Assembly (NCBI RefSeq): GCF_022682495.2
Contig: NC_071387.1
Location: 152,935,935 to 152,999,934, forward strand
Source of the DNA: Desmodus rotundus
Taxonomy: Eukaryota > Chordata > Mammalia > Chiroptera > Phyllostomidae
Length of the DNA stretch: 64,000 bases
Reading direction: 5' to 3'
In this document: positions 12,345 through 24,470 of the stretch, one piece after another
How the letters are laid out: each line of letters begins with the position of its first letter
Position numbering within the stretch: position 1 is the first letter of the stretch
The notes under the pieces: generated by a model
Databases searched by the model: none
What the model saw: only the letters and a program-made list of their open reading frames with translations
Told to the model about the DNA's origin: nothing
Translations under genes and position numbers: made by a program

Positions 12345-13034
12345 GCCTGCCCAATTGAGAAATCAGCTGATAGTCTTATGGGAACTCCTTTGTAGGTAAC
12401 TGTGTCCTTTTCTCTTGCTGCTTTTAAGATTCTCTCCTTATCTTTAATCTGGGCTAATGTAATTATGATATGCCTTGGTCTGTGCTTCCTTGGGTCCAAC
12501 TTTTTGGGGACTCTATGAGTTTCCTGGCCTTCCTGGAAGTCTATTTCCTTTGCCAGATTGGAGAAGTTTTCCATTATTTTTCAAATAAGTTTTCAGTTTC
12601 TTGTTCTTCCTCTTCGCCTTCTGGCACCCCTATGATTCGGATGTTGGAACATTTAAAGTTGTCCCTGAGGTTGCTAAGCCTCTCTTTGTTTTGTTTTATT
12701 TTTTTTATTTTTTAATTTTAATTCTTGTTTCTTTATTTTGTTCTGGTTGAATGTATATTTCTTCCTTCTGGTCCAAACCGTTGATTTGAATCCCGGTTTC
12801 CTTCCCATCACTGTTTGTTCCCTATACATTTTCCTTTATTTCACTTGTCACAGCCTTCACTTTTTCTTCTATTTTGTGACCATGCTCAACCATTTCTATG
12901 AGCATCCTGATTACCAGTGTTTTGAACTGTGCATCTGATAGGTTGGTTATCTCTTCATCACTTAGTTGTATTTTTTCTGGAGCTTTGATCTGTTTTCTCA
13001 TTGGGGCAATATTTTTTTGTCTCTGCATACCCAT
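12345..13034 (-). pseudogene. ORF1 remnant of old L1/half-L1
   Basis: Two frames carry ORF1 pieces: 12822-13034 (N-terminus, with KAPEKIQLSDEEITNLSD and the start of the coiled coil) and 12317-12574 (RRM end and start of the C-terminal domain, with RHIIITLAQIKDKERILKAA). The piece between them holds NIRIIGVPEG; here the arginine codon is CGA (12637-12639), whereas both HAL1-like copies have TGA at the equivalent place. The C-terminal domain is lost after the RLSADFS motif. Confidence 0.85.
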
Positions 13035-13715
13035 TACATAGTGAGGGGTGGAGCCTTAGGTATTTGCCAGGGTGGGGCAACCCACTTTGCTGCAATGTGG
13101 TGTTGTATGTGGAGGAGGGGTCTAAGATGGAACAATGCTGCTTGCTAGGCTCTCAGTCTGCTTTCAGTCACTTCTGATACTCACAAGCAAATTGGTCCCT
13201 TTTGGTTTTGATACCTGGGTGGGTGTGTTTGTGTATGTTCTAGGACCTTGTGGGTCTCTCCAACAAACTCTGTGAGGCTGGGAGTTTCTCTTGCTGCCTC
13301 AACCCCCACAGGTTTTTTTCAGTGAATAGTTTTGAGGCTTTATTTCCCTACAGTGGAACCCTGGGTTGTGCTATCTATCTTGATCCCTAGTTGTTCCTCC
13401 CAGTTTATCTACACACAAATGTGGGACTGCCCGCTCTGCCAGCTGCCATCTTGCCTGGTCTACCAGCTGCTGCCTCACCTGCCCCAGTCCTCCAGCCACC
13501 TCCTTAACACAAGTCCTCTCCACCCCGCTGCCCATCTGGCTCCTCCTACTGGTCTGGATGAATGTTTCTTCTTTAACTCCCCAGTTGTTGGACTTCCATA
13601 TAGTTCAATTTTCTGGCAGTTCTGGTTATTTTTTAAGTTTGTTGTTGTCTTTTTTTCGATTGTGCAAAGAGGTAAAGTGTATCTACCTATGCCTCCATCT
13701 TGGCCAGAAGTCCCT
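12345..13715 (-). mobile_element. Old L1 or half-L1: 5' UTR and most of ORF1
   Basis: Minus-strand element starting near 13715 with an L1-type leader (CTTCTGGCCAAGATGGAGGC), followed by ~680 bp of leader and an eroded ORF1 (13034 down to 12345). It is closely related to the two HAL1-like elements at 34854 and 42315. It ends abruptly in the ORF1 C-terminal domain near 12345, so the 3' part was deleted or belongs to the rearranged old L1 to its left. Whether it is the 5' end of that L1 or a separate half-L1 cannot be settled by eye. Confidence 0.75.
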
Positions 13716-13716
13716 A

Positions 13717-13855
13717 AAAATGCAAATTCTTAAGCTTCATTTTAGAACTACTGAATGAAAACTCTTGGGGTAAGATCCAGAAATGTGTCTTAGCATACTT
13801 ACCAGGTATTTCCAGTGCATACAAAATTTGAGAAACAATGGCATGAGCTTGAGTT
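13717..13855 (+). mobile_element. MER5A-like hAT DNA transposon remnant
   Basis: The block AAAAATGCAAATTCTTAAGC, then ACTACTGAATGA, CCAGAAATGTGTCTTAGCA and the terminal TTTGAGAAACAATGG follow the order of the right half of MER5A. Its left half is absent: the sequence abuts the L1 start at 13715, so the L1 probably inserted into it or a deletion joined them. Confidence 0.65.
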
Positions 13856-14345
13856 AACTACTGTATCTTCAAACATTTTGCAAAACTAATGAGTCATGTG
13901 TTATGAATTTTTCCAAAACTAAACCCTATCTAATTCTTGTTAATATGGAGAATCTGGAGTAAAACTTCTGGTAAATCAATTATTTTTCCCCCAGAAATAT
14001 AATGTTTAAAAGTTTGACATGTCCAAGTTCAAAACCAGCTGCATATTTGTGTTAAAATTACAAATATTCAAAAGAATTACATTACCAAATACATTTCTAG
14101 GTAAGTGCATTGAATTGTGGAATATTCTATTGTTTCAGAAATATTGTGATTTCTAGAAATAAATAAGCTATTTTTGAGATGTTAGTCATGGTAGCAAGAG
14201 AAGATGAAGTGACAGACTTTAGGAAGTTCAATAAAATATTCATACATAAAAAATTTAGCAGAAAAAAGACAAGTGGAAAATAAATTATTATGATCATCAA
14301 TGATATTGATATTCACTCATGTGGCATTATAAAGCCCAATAATAT
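13856..14345. other. Unassigned AT-rich stretch
   Basis: I see no gene, repeat family or regulatory signal that I can support here. Confidence 0.4.
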
Positions 14346-14512
14346 ATCCTCCTTGTTAATTTTTTCTCAAGATTGCTTTGGCTATTTAGGAACTTTTGTG
14401 GATCCATACAAATTTTAGAATCATTTTTTTAAGTGCCATCAGAATCTTGATAGGAACTGTTTTGAATATATAAGTGTCTTTTGGTAGTATGGGTATTTTA
14501 ACAATATTAATT
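14346..14512 (-). mobile_element. Old L1 fragment (ORF2 thumb region)
   Basis: Minus-strand words matching the segment just after the L1 RT domain, including ATCCACAAAAGTTCCTAAAT-like and AATATTGTTAAAATACCC-like stretches. It ends exactly where the mariner-type MITE end begins. Confidence 0.65.
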
Positions 14513-14513
14513 T

Positions 14514-14574
14514 CCAGAGTAAACTATGTTTTTTTGTACTCACAACTATAAACATACTTTTGCCCTGCCCTGTA
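14514..14574. mobile_element. Mariner-type MITE, right half only
   Basis: Matches the right half of the complete MITE at 25256-25376: AGAGTAAACT at the inner side, ACAACTATAAA in the middle and the terminal GCCCTGCCCTGTA at the outer side. The left half is missing; L1 sequence takes its place. Confidence 0.75.
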
Positions 14575-14579
14575 TATGT

Positions 14580-16700
14580 TGTTTATTTTCATTATGTCCC
14601 ATAATTCCCATAGGTTTTCTTCACTCTTTTTAATTCTTTTTCCTTTTGATCCTCTGACTGAGTAATTTCAAATGTGCCATTTTTTAGGTTACTGACTCTT
14701 TCTTTTGCATAGTCATTGGCTTTTGAAGCTCTCTATTGAATTCTTTAATTCAGTTGTTTTATTTTTTAGCTCTAGAATTTCTGTTTGTTTCCTAATGGTT
14801 TCTATTTCTTTGTTGAACTTCTCATTTTGTTTGTGCATTGTTGTCCTAATTTTCTTAAAGTTGTCTGTGTTCTTATAGTTTTGGAAAAATTATTCTCATT
14901 TTCTTAAACGTACACATTCTTTGGAAGTATTATTCTCATTTTCTTAAACCTTAACATTCCATAGATCTTCATTTCTTTAAGGTCACTTATTAGAGCTTTA
15001 TTATTTTCTTTTGGTGGTATCATGGATATGTGATTTTTGGTGATCCTCAATTACTTATATTGGTATTTGTTCATTTGAGTAAGTGGTCTCCTCTTTCAGA
15101 CTTTGTAGATTCATTTTGGCAGAGACAGAAATTCACCACTCAGCTCAGTTTGAATTTCTAGATATGTCTGCTGTTAATGTCTTTGGGAAGACAGAACCAG
15201 TTATTAGGGTCCATTTTGGTGTGACAACTGTTTGAGCTCTGAGGTCACAAGTAGAAGGGTTGTTTTACTGGTATGGCTCCTTGAGAAAGTGAGACTATAA
15301 TATAGGTTTCAGGGTTGCCTGTATTCAATAGTCAGGATTACTAGATGGGCTGGAATGGCTACTATACTCAGCAGCAGGTAGAGCTGTAAATTATCTTTCC
15401 TGCCATCACAGGGCAGCTGGATGAAACCCTGGGTGTGTCTGATCTATTGAAGTCCCAAATTAGGTAAGGAGAGTATTCTCTGAATGTTTTGTTCAGGTAA
15501 GGCTACTGGTTTTGCTCTGTAGCTAGGGAAAGCCAGAGGTTGTGCTCTCTGTTCAATTGCCACTGTAAGCAGAACCATTGGATGGGTTACACAATTTATC
15601 ATGTGCTCTCTGGTGAGGTGCCCTGGCTGGGCAGGCTGATGACTCTATCCAGCAACACAAAGGTGGGCAAAAGTAGGTTTACAGTTGTCAGTGTGCAACA
15701 CACTGTTTATTTTTGCATTACTATTTACTTATTAATTATTGTATTTTTTGGTATTATTTGACTTCTTATTTTGTATCCTGACTTATAATTTATCTTTTAG
15801 GTAGTGATTGTGGTAATTTTACCTATGTTGGCCTGCCCCTGTAAGTGGGGCTACAGAGAACAGTGGGAGAAGCAGCTCCAAGGCCCCTAATGCTCTCTCA
15901 TTGGTGGTTTTGACTCAAGCCAATCTGTGTCTCTAGTTCCCTGACTAAACAAGGACGTTGGCTTTGCTCTGGCAGCAATTAGACCTGCCTGCCTGAAAGC
16001 TTTAGAGTTCACTGGGTTAGCGAGTTTTCTGGTGTTCTCATCAACCCTTCCTGTCAGATGGAGCTGGGAGGGCCCACTAGAGGCAACTTTAACATTTTCT
16101 CAAACAGTATTTCTGGTCAGGAGCCATGAGCTGCAGCAGGTAGGGCAGTGACTCAGCCTTTATGCCAGGATGTGGGCAGACCAGGCTGCATAGGGTACAT
16201 AACTCACTTGGGGGCCTGAATTAGGAAGACCTGCACCCTACTGCACTCCCTGGTCAGACTGTCCCAACTTGCTTCTTCAGCTGAGCCAAGGTCTGAGTAC
16301 TGGTGGTTAGGATCTTTTCATCCCTTCCCTGTGACAGTCAGATTCACCTGTGATCCTCATGGGGATAAAAAACCAGAGTAGGGGCATACATGATGCAACC
16401 CACATGCTGCACATGTTGACTATCACCCCTGGGCTCTCTTTTCTCACTAGAGGAACCATAGACTCAGGGAAGACCTCTCACTATGGGCAGAGCGTAGCCA
16501 TTTCTCTTACCCTCCTAATGCATTCTGTCTTTAATCTCTCTGGTGGTGGGGGCAGAGGGAAGGGGTGGTTCTTCAGCCTCACTCTCATGTTCTAGGATCT
16601 AGGATTTTCTCAGTGTTGAGTTGTTCTTGTGATAGGGATCAAATTCAGTAACAACTGATGTTGGTAACATCAGTCTTTTTGAAGCCACTTCTCAAATAAA
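14580..16700 (-). mobile_element. Ancient L1 (ORF1 start and leader), interrupted
   Basis: The minus strand from about 15150 to 14580 resembles the N-terminal ORF1 and late leader of old L1M-type elements (AATTCTTTAATTCAGTTGTT, GAAATTCTGTTTG-like and 'CATTTCTTTAAGGTCA' words on the plus strand). From 15770 to about 16700 the sequence is more GC-rich with leader-like content. A MITE half lies at 15662-15765. No frame is left. Assignment of the right-hand part is less certain. Confidence 0.5.
15662..15765. mobile_element. Mariner-type MITE, left half only
   Basis: Begins with GGTGGGCAAAAGTAGGTTTA then CAGTTGT, matching the left terminus of the MITE at 25256, and continues into an AT-rich body. 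The right half is absent. Together with 14514-14574 it gives two terminal halves that face away from each other across 1.1 kb. Confidence 0.7.
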
Positions 16701-17464
16701 TCCCCTGGGGGTTATGTTTTAGTATGTTTGTCTTCTTTAAAGGCAGTCAACACTAAAAATAATGCATTGCCTAATGGAGAAAAGTGTACCTTGCTTTGAC
16801 CTCATTCACTTGGTGTTTTCAGATTATGGAATCATTTCTAACTTCCCAACTTGCCATTATATTATCAAGGACATAAAAGATTGTTCTTTACCACTTCTGT
16901 AAGCATATCAAAGTCAAATTGATAGTATTATAAGCATTAAAAAAGACTGTTCAAGAAGTGTGCATAAATTCAGGACTTAAACAGGAAGCTCATATTCTGA
17001 TTCTATTGTGTTAGACAATGAAACATAGCAAGCCTCAGAGGCTCCTATGTTACATAGAGATCATCATATTATTTTATAAGGATGTTCTGATGATTAAATA
17101 TATAAAAAACATTTATTAATATTTATATACAGGAGGTAATAAATAGTATATAGCTATAATTGGGAGGGCTAATGGCTGAAACAATCTCTAAATTACGGTA
17201 GTTAAACCATTATATATATAATCTCTCCTCTTAGTCTGATGTTTTTAGAGCTCTCCTCCAAAGAGGTAACTCAGAAATCCAAGCTACTCTCATACTGTGG
17301 CTACCAAGTCACATTGGCTTTACGTATTTAGCAGAAGTGAAGATAACTTTTAGTTAGGGTAGGCCCACTGTGTGATTATATACACTCAGTTCAGAAGTGA
17401 CATATGTCACTTCAATTCACATTACTTTGATCAAAACATCACCAATTCTAGATGCAGACTGGAA

Positions 17465-17600
17465 AATGTCTCTAGTGTAGTGGCTAAGCATCAATTGGTG
17501 GGAGTCAGCTAGCCATCAGTGCCACAACTGAACACCTCCTTTTTTGGAGTCTTAATTTTCTTAGCTATGGAATAATGTTGGATTGAACAGTTACAAAAGT
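17465..17600 (+). mobile_element. MIR-like SINE remnant
   Basis: The order AGTGTAGTGGCTAAGCAT, GGAGTCAG, then TTTCTTAGCTATGGAATAAT and GGATTGAACA follows the MIR layout (head, central region, 3' part), with the core partly missing. Similarity is weak, as expected for this old family. Confidence 0.4.
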
Positions 17601-18419
17601 AAAATTCTATTTTGTTTAAATAGGGAAATTTTATGATTTACTCCCTTCCTCTTATCAGTTTCCTTCTTTCTTCCAGTTCCTAGGCAGATGTCATCTGTTT
17701 TCTCTGGATATTCCTGTAAGCTAGTGATGAATCAAATCTATTCACAAATATCAGAAGGTAGGCAAAAGTGTTACTACATTACAATTGAATATATATATAT
17801 ATATATCAGTAGGTTCTAAAAGACTTAATTTTCGAGTGAAAAACATTTATCTTTAAAGATATGTTTTAATTAGCTATAGCAAATGCTAACAACACTTATT
17901 GGGACACTATTTATGGAAAGCAGAGTAATTCAAACCAGTAATTCAAAGCTTTAATTCAAACCAGGTAAATGACCAGCTGACCCAAAGATGGATCCTTAAC
18001 AATACGTTCATCTTACAGCAGGAAAATGGAGACAATTGTACTTGAATAACAATAAAATAATAGAAGATATTTATGAGTAACACACATTACATAGTGTGGG
18101 CACACTTTAGATTGTTTTCTTAAAAAATAATGTTTAAAAAATAAACTATTGGAAATTAGTTGATGAGAATAAGTCATGGATAGTTAGAAATTTTAAATTG
18201 AAAACTTTATAAATGTGTTTTCATATAATATACTCTGAAAATGTCAAGGTAACAGGAACTAGAAAGAAAATATTCAACATACCCAGGAAACATTACAATT
18301 GTACAAATTGAAGCCAATATCTAGATATATTTCTTTTTGTGGTACTTAATTACAGTATTTTGTTAAATACAAACAAAAAATCAATGTGACAAATCTTCAA
18401 GAAAAATAATATTCCAACA

Positions 18420-18850
18420 CTTTTAAATCTACTTCTGAAATCTCAGTCCGAGTAGTTAACTGCTGGAAAACCACATGTACCGCAGCACATACAACATCCA
18501 CGCAGGATGTACCGCACCTCTGAAGGATGAAGACCGATTTAAGAAAGAATGACAATAAATAAAAATCGCATGCAGTATTGAGATATAAAAGCTCTTAAGA
18601 GTTCTACATGTAGCATCTGTAGCATGAAGGAACACTATTATTTACATATAAACAGTCTGCTTACATGCAACAATCACATAACTAAATCTCTACCTTATGC
18701 TGCAAATACTGCACAAGAAATACCATTGTCTGATTGATATGCAGAGTGTTGCTGGGATGGTGACAGCCGAAGTAAGTTCAAAGTCACAGGAAATGTTGTC
18801 ATCAGCCTAGTGTAAAAATGTACAATTACTTGCTATTCTGTTTCTGTTTA
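18420..18850 (-). other. Candidate conserved element or terminal exon
   Basis: The segment differs from its surroundings by retaining several CpGs. On the minus strand a pyrimidine-rich stretch ends in CAG at 18520-18522, followed by an open segment to a TGA near 18446; one frame gives a short cysteine-rich peptide (RGCCMCCGTCG in its middle). The word TGCGGTACAT occurs twice, 37 bases apart. This could be the last coding exon of a host gene on the minus strand, or a conserved noncoding element. I recognise no family, and no upstream exons can be seen. Confidence 0.25.
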
Positions 18851-21800
18851 AAGGTGACTACTACTATCTTTTTCCTAGGCTACTAGTTCACTGTTGCTTA
18901 TTATCATTACAAAGTATTAAAATGGATTAGTTTTTCCATATTGTGTTCATTTTGGGAAGGGCATGCTTTAGATAGCTCACTGACAAGGTTTTCGAAAAAA
19001 AGCATTTCTTCCTCCACTAAAAATTACCAGACATCTTATTTTTTGAGAATAAAACTCTAAATTGCGTGCTTACAAATTTCTCTTTCCTGATAATTTAATT
19101 TAATATAAAGAAACCAGAAAGAAGTGAGTATCTAATTAATATCTTCTAATGCCCAACTAATGTCAAGCATGACTCCAATTTATAGCTGAACTGTATTTTT
19201 ACATTGAAAAATTCAATTACATTTACTGACAGACTTTGAAATGCCACATTATTTATATTGGCAAACTTTACAAGCTCACAGTATATTTATTAACATTCTT
19301 TCCACAGAATAAAGCATATATACAATACAGATCACTGCATTCTTCATTTTTTAATCTTTCAAAGTGATATGTATATCTACCAGAACAGCAATGGGCTGCT
19401 TCAACCTAAGAGAGCCAAAGACCAAATAGAGGCAGATATTAATGTGCCCTTCCTTTTAATTCTCCAGGCAAAACAAGGTAACCTTGACATTTCACTATCC
19501 TCTCTGGATCCTGCTACATTTTTCTCATTCTCTTTCTCTGGTGCCTCCCTCTAAACACCTCCCAACTCCATCCCAGGTCCTATAAGCATACAGTACAACC
19601 ACAGGGCCCTCCCTGCACACATCAACAATTTTGAGCTGTGAAGAGGTTCAATTGCCACATTGGTGACTCAGTTGCAATGCACAAATCATTTACTAGGATA
19701 GCTTGAGGACATGACAGTGACAGAGAGACATCTGTTGGGTAGATTGGAGGTAAAAAAGGTTTTATTCACAGCTGGTGCATTAGTCCGACTAGCCACTCGG
19801 CCACCACAGTGTCCCTGTCCTCCAATTTCCTTCCCCTTCTTTCTGCCTGCTCCCTGCTGTCAGCTGCCAAAAGATATCTGTTCTCACCCTTTGCTGAATG
19901 AAAAGGTGCTAATGCATGACTTCAGGATATGTCAGAACATACAGTACTTACAAGTGTTTGGAGATGCAGCTGGCCTGACCATGCAGGAAAAAAAAAAAAA
20001 AATTAAAGAGAGCTTTTCTTGAAAAGGGGAGGAGAAAAAACAGTCAGGGGATATATTCTTTTTCTTTGACTGTACACTGGGGGTGGGGTGATTAGGAGGG
20101 GACCTTCCTTAGTTTCAAGCTATGTTTTCATTTCGCCCTTGCTGCACAAGGTATCTAATATACTTTGCAATCCTGAATATCCTAAGAGAATAACTATTCT
20201 GTAATCTTATCTTGGCAAATATGCCAATTAATATAAAAATAGATAATTTAAAATAATTACAGGATTACTGTAAGAATATTAGAGTATTTTAAGAATATAT
20301 TTCTTCTTATTTTTATATGCTAGAGAGGAAGAGCCAAAATTAGAAAGAGAATGAAATAGATATTCTACTTTGCCCGTGGTAGCTGTAATCAGGTGACTCA
20401 TTGCTATATATTACTTAAATGTTTACCTGTTCCCAGCTAACACCTAGCACATAAAATCCACTCTACTTACCGCTAAGAGGAAAGAATTCCCCTTGGAACT
20501 GGCAAAATCTGGACAACTCCTTTAACATCCAGAATCGGCATCCAAATCTCTCTCAAGTTTTTTGATTTGATAGTCCAGATGAAACTAGAGGCTTATGAAA
20601 AGAATCTAAGTTACATAGCTGAATCAGTGCTATAAACAATGATAAATATGCTACTAAGAAAACAATATTTCACATAAAAAATCGTAGGTCTAGAATACAA
20701 AACAGTTTAAAAACATGAAGTGAGAAGATTTACATTGGGCAACAATGCCTGCCAGACATAGCACCACCGAAAGGATTATCCTGGAAAGTCTATGCTCTAA
20801 GAGTCTGAAATACAATCTCAAATTACTGATCAGCATTTATTTTTACCAATTATCATATATACTGGTGGTTTATCTGATAGAAAAAAACTGGAAGAATTTA
20901 TGTGAGTAGTCAAAAAAAATCAGGTAAACTGAGGTGAAATTGTCCCTTTTCAATTGGATTAGATGGGCATCTACTAACCTATTATAGAATTTTCCAGAAG
21001 AAAAAAAAAATGTTTCTTCAGAAATAGTAACATGTCCTTCTTGAAATCAAAGGACTCTTTTTATAGGAGTTTACTCTGCTAGCTTAGAACCTTAAATTGC
21101 ATTAGATTTTTTTTCATGTATAGAAAATCAGATTTTAATCTTATTTTGAAAGTATGGCAAGACTATCAAATTTATTCATTTATTTTAACTTAATTTCTAC
21201 TATGTATTCCAAATTTGAGGGTATATTTTGTTTTCTGTGTGTTATAATGAATATATTTGAAATGATTATAAATTCATAAATTAGTTTACATTATCCAAAT
21301 ATATACTTAAACTATACAAAGAAATGCTGATCTGCTAGATTGATTTTGAAACAGTAAAATATCTGTTTTAACAATGTGGATGTAATAGGAAATTACTGTA
21401 TACATTATTGTTCTTGTTGAAATGTCTCAAAAAAGCACTTTACAAGAATCTTGTAACCTAAGTAATCAAATTCATTTCACCAAGTATTTTTATTAATAAG
21501 ATAATTTTAAATTATGATAGAAATAAGTTTTCTGTAGAAAATTAAAGATTCTTTATATTAGCAATATATCTGAAATGTAGGTGTACAAGAAATAATTTAA
21601 ATTCTTTTTTATAATACATTATTGACTTAAACACAAACTATTCATACATGTGAAGTTTCATGTAGAGAAATAATTCTTTAACTACTTTCCAACAAATAAA
21701 CAATAATAAAAATGAATGATGGCCAATCTTAAAATTTCCCTCAGCAGACAAAACCGATTTAGTTATTCAAGCAAAGCTTAAGTTAAGACTGACTTGACCT

Positions 21801-22944
21801 GGGTCATTTTTCTGGTTGCGCCTCTGGAAATCATAAGCAAAAATGGAATTGCTTCCAAAAGTTGATATGAGGTAATTGACCATTTCCCTACATTTAAGAA
21901 AATTCTCATATTATGACTAATCACTCTGAAAAATTAACAGTCACTGCTTTCTCACAATATGAAGTGTTTTATAGCAATATATTTTATATCCTTGAGCCTG
22001 ATTCCATGTTTTGGTCTGAGTGCTCCCAGTTTGCAAACTCTCTTTTAGTCTTATTTCTGAACTTTTGACACTATATTTTAACATGTAATACATATTCCAA
22101 TTAGTAACTCTGTGTTGTATATACAAAGTTATGGCCCTATGAGCATTCAATAATAATGTTTTTAATTTGTTTACTAAAATGAAAATTTGGCAGTTTTTTA
22201 CATAGAAAGTGTGTTTTAATGTATTATCATCCATTTTACTTACTTCAGCTCTATCAACTCTAACCTTTGGCTTCTTTTGATGTAATTATTTTGTGCCTTG
22301 TTATTGATAAATATTTTTAAGTTTTTTCTCAGCTTGTCTTGGTATATAAAAATAATCAATTCATTAGTCTGGTGAAATCTTAGTTTGCAAATAATTCAAT
22401 GTCAGAATGATTCTTTAAAATAAATATTATATAAACTTTGTATTAATAATTTGTCCTTTTTTCTTCAAAAAGTAAAATCTTATATTTCATTATACTTGAC
22501 ATACAGCATAAATCCCAGAAACAAAATATAAACTTCTTTTAGAAGAAAACCATATCTAGTTTATATATCTAGTTTAAAATTACTCACTGATCATTACTCA
22601 TTCATACCAAAAAGATTAGTAAGCAATAAATAAAATATTCTGGCTCAATAATGATTACTTCATATCAGAGTAAACCAGTGAATAGAAAGTAGTTAAGGCA
22701 ATTAATAGAAATAATTTTATTCTGTTCTAGAAACAAAAATAAAAGAAAATGTATCTATTATGTTTTCTAGTTTGTGGACATTCCATTTTTGCTTTGCCTA
22801 TATATGCATTTATTTTGCTTTCATAATACCCAACAAGTCTTGAGAATAAACTAGAAGAAAATATAAAAAGTCTTATATTTTATATACAGACTTATAGGAT
22901 ATTAAAACACTCACATATTTGAATATATAAAAGGATATTAATGA

Positions 22945-24470
22945 GGCTTCCAGTAGAGGTGACTGAGTAGGTAAATATTGTGCTTGCCTCCTCCCAGGAC
23001 CACATTAAATTATAACTAAAAAGTAGAACAACTATCATTGAGAACCACCAGAAGACTAGATGAACAGAAGTTCTACAACTAAGGATATAAAACAGACAAA
23101 AGGAGCTAAATAGAAGGAGTGGAGATGCAGAACAGGCAGGTCCCACACTCATGAAGTGCTGTTTAAGAATTCAAAGGGGTAACTCAGCTGCACAGTTTTC
23201 CCCCAAGAACTGAAGGTACTAGCCCCACTCCAAACTCTCCAGCCCAGTGCACCAGTGCCAGGAAGATGAATGCCTGTAACACATAGTTGTGAAAATCAGC
23301 AGGGATTTCATTTGAATGAGATGAAATTCTGCTGGAATCCCAGGTATTCCTCTTGAGGAGCTCATGCACAAAATTGTTCACTCACAACTCACTCGCTCTG
23401 GGCACCAGCACAAGGGCCGCAGTTCAAAAAGCACCAGAAACATGTGGAGAACTGATTTGACTAGGTTCAGGGTGAAGGCTGGAGGAATAAGGGTTAGGGT
23501 AGCTCTCTCCAGGAAGGAAACACTGGCAGGCACCACTGTTCCTTTGCTCCCATCCAGCCTATAGGTGCAGGTAGGAGCCAAATCTGTGCTCCTCATTAAC
23601 CTAGCAAATACCGTTCACACTGCCCTGTTGATAACCTGAGACCTTGCCCCACACAATTCATACACCCTGTTGAACCACTTTTAGTAGTTTTCATACTAGT
23701 GGTCTGCCTTGACTCACACTGCAGACTTTCCTAAAATCTCTCAAGTCTACAAACCCCAAACAATCAGTGGCTGGCCACAGCATTTCCTGTACCTCTTGTT
23801 AATGGGCTCAAGCTTGGCACAATGGCGTCTAGTCTCACCTTGCATTGTAACACCCATCAGGTAGCTGCAAGCCTGTCAAAAGCTGCAGTCAGTGTTGGCT
23901 TCGAAAGTAGTCTCTACTAAGAGGTCACTAGCCTGGCATGAAGAGCAGCTGGCCTCAGCTCACATTGTGGTGCCCAGAAAGGGTCATAAGCCCAGTACTA
24001 GTGGCAGCCAGCCTCGATCTGCAGTATAGCCTCTCCTGAGAGCCTCCAAGCACAGCACAAGCAGAAACCAACCACAGACCACTTTGTAGCTCCCATCAGG
24101 TGGCCCCAAGCAGGGCACAAATGGCAGCTTCCTTTGACATGCACCAGAGACCCGCCCCAGAGGCTCTAGAAACAACCACCCCTGGTGGCCAGTTTAAGAC
24201 CACACTGGAGCAACACCTGACCAGCTCCACAAATGATACACCTGAAGAGTGATCTCAGCTGGCATCAAAACCTGGCTAAAGTGACCCCAATTTTTGGGGT
24301 CATGCTCCACAAAACAGCTCATGTGCTGCTGGCCTGCCCAGATCACATAGTCAGTCAGCCTGAAGGTCATTACCGCCCACTGACATGCCCAGAGCAATGA
24401 AGTCTCAGCTATAAGAAGAGGACACATACAACTCATACAGAGACACCCCAGAGCATCAAAAAAATCCAAT
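22945..24470 (+). mobile_element. L1 leader (5' UTR), long, with tandem units
   Basis: Starts with an L1-type leader (GAGTAGGTAAATATTG preceded by a decayed AAGATGG-type word). The block around ACCACATTAAATTATAACTA and TAGATGAACAGAAGTTC is shared with the leader of the L1 piece at 27510-27720. The leader continues for 1.5 kb and includes a 60-bp periodic array (23809-24166). It passes at about 24470 directly into the end of ORF2, so ORF1 and most of ORF2 are absent. Confidence 0.75.
23809..24166 (+). repeat. Tandem array, ~60-bp unit, six copies, in L1 leader
   Basis: Units begin with an (N)AAGC(C/A)-type word at 23809, 23868, 23928, 23987, 24047 and 24107, giving spacings of 59, 60, 59, 60 and 60. 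Each has the layout 'AAGC..GGCACAA.TGGCAG', a variable middle, then 'CTCCCATCAGGTGGCC'-like ends. Units are diverged by perhaps a third of positions but the period is very regular. Tandem monomers in L1 leaders are known to carry promoter activity in other mammals. Confidence 0.75.

Larger units (their letters stand above)
16700..22940. other. Mostly unannotated AT-rich DNA
   Basis: No gene with a credible reading frame is visible. It holds a short (AT)n run at 17788-17806, a MIR-like patch near 17465-17600 and a candidate conserved element or exon at 18420-18850. ORFs such as 19711-20022 and 21941-22234 have no recognisable family and look like chance. The low repeat content compared with the rest of the window is itself notable. 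Confidence 0.5.

Noticed and set aside
19711..20022. 103-codon plus-strand ORF
   Set aside because: No recognisable domain, no splice or promoter context, ends in a poly-A-derived lysine run; most likely chance.
23809..24166. CRISPR-like reading of the 60-bp array
   Set aside because: Units are diverged throughout with no conserved short repeat and unique spacers, and the array sits inside an L1 leader in mammalian DNA.
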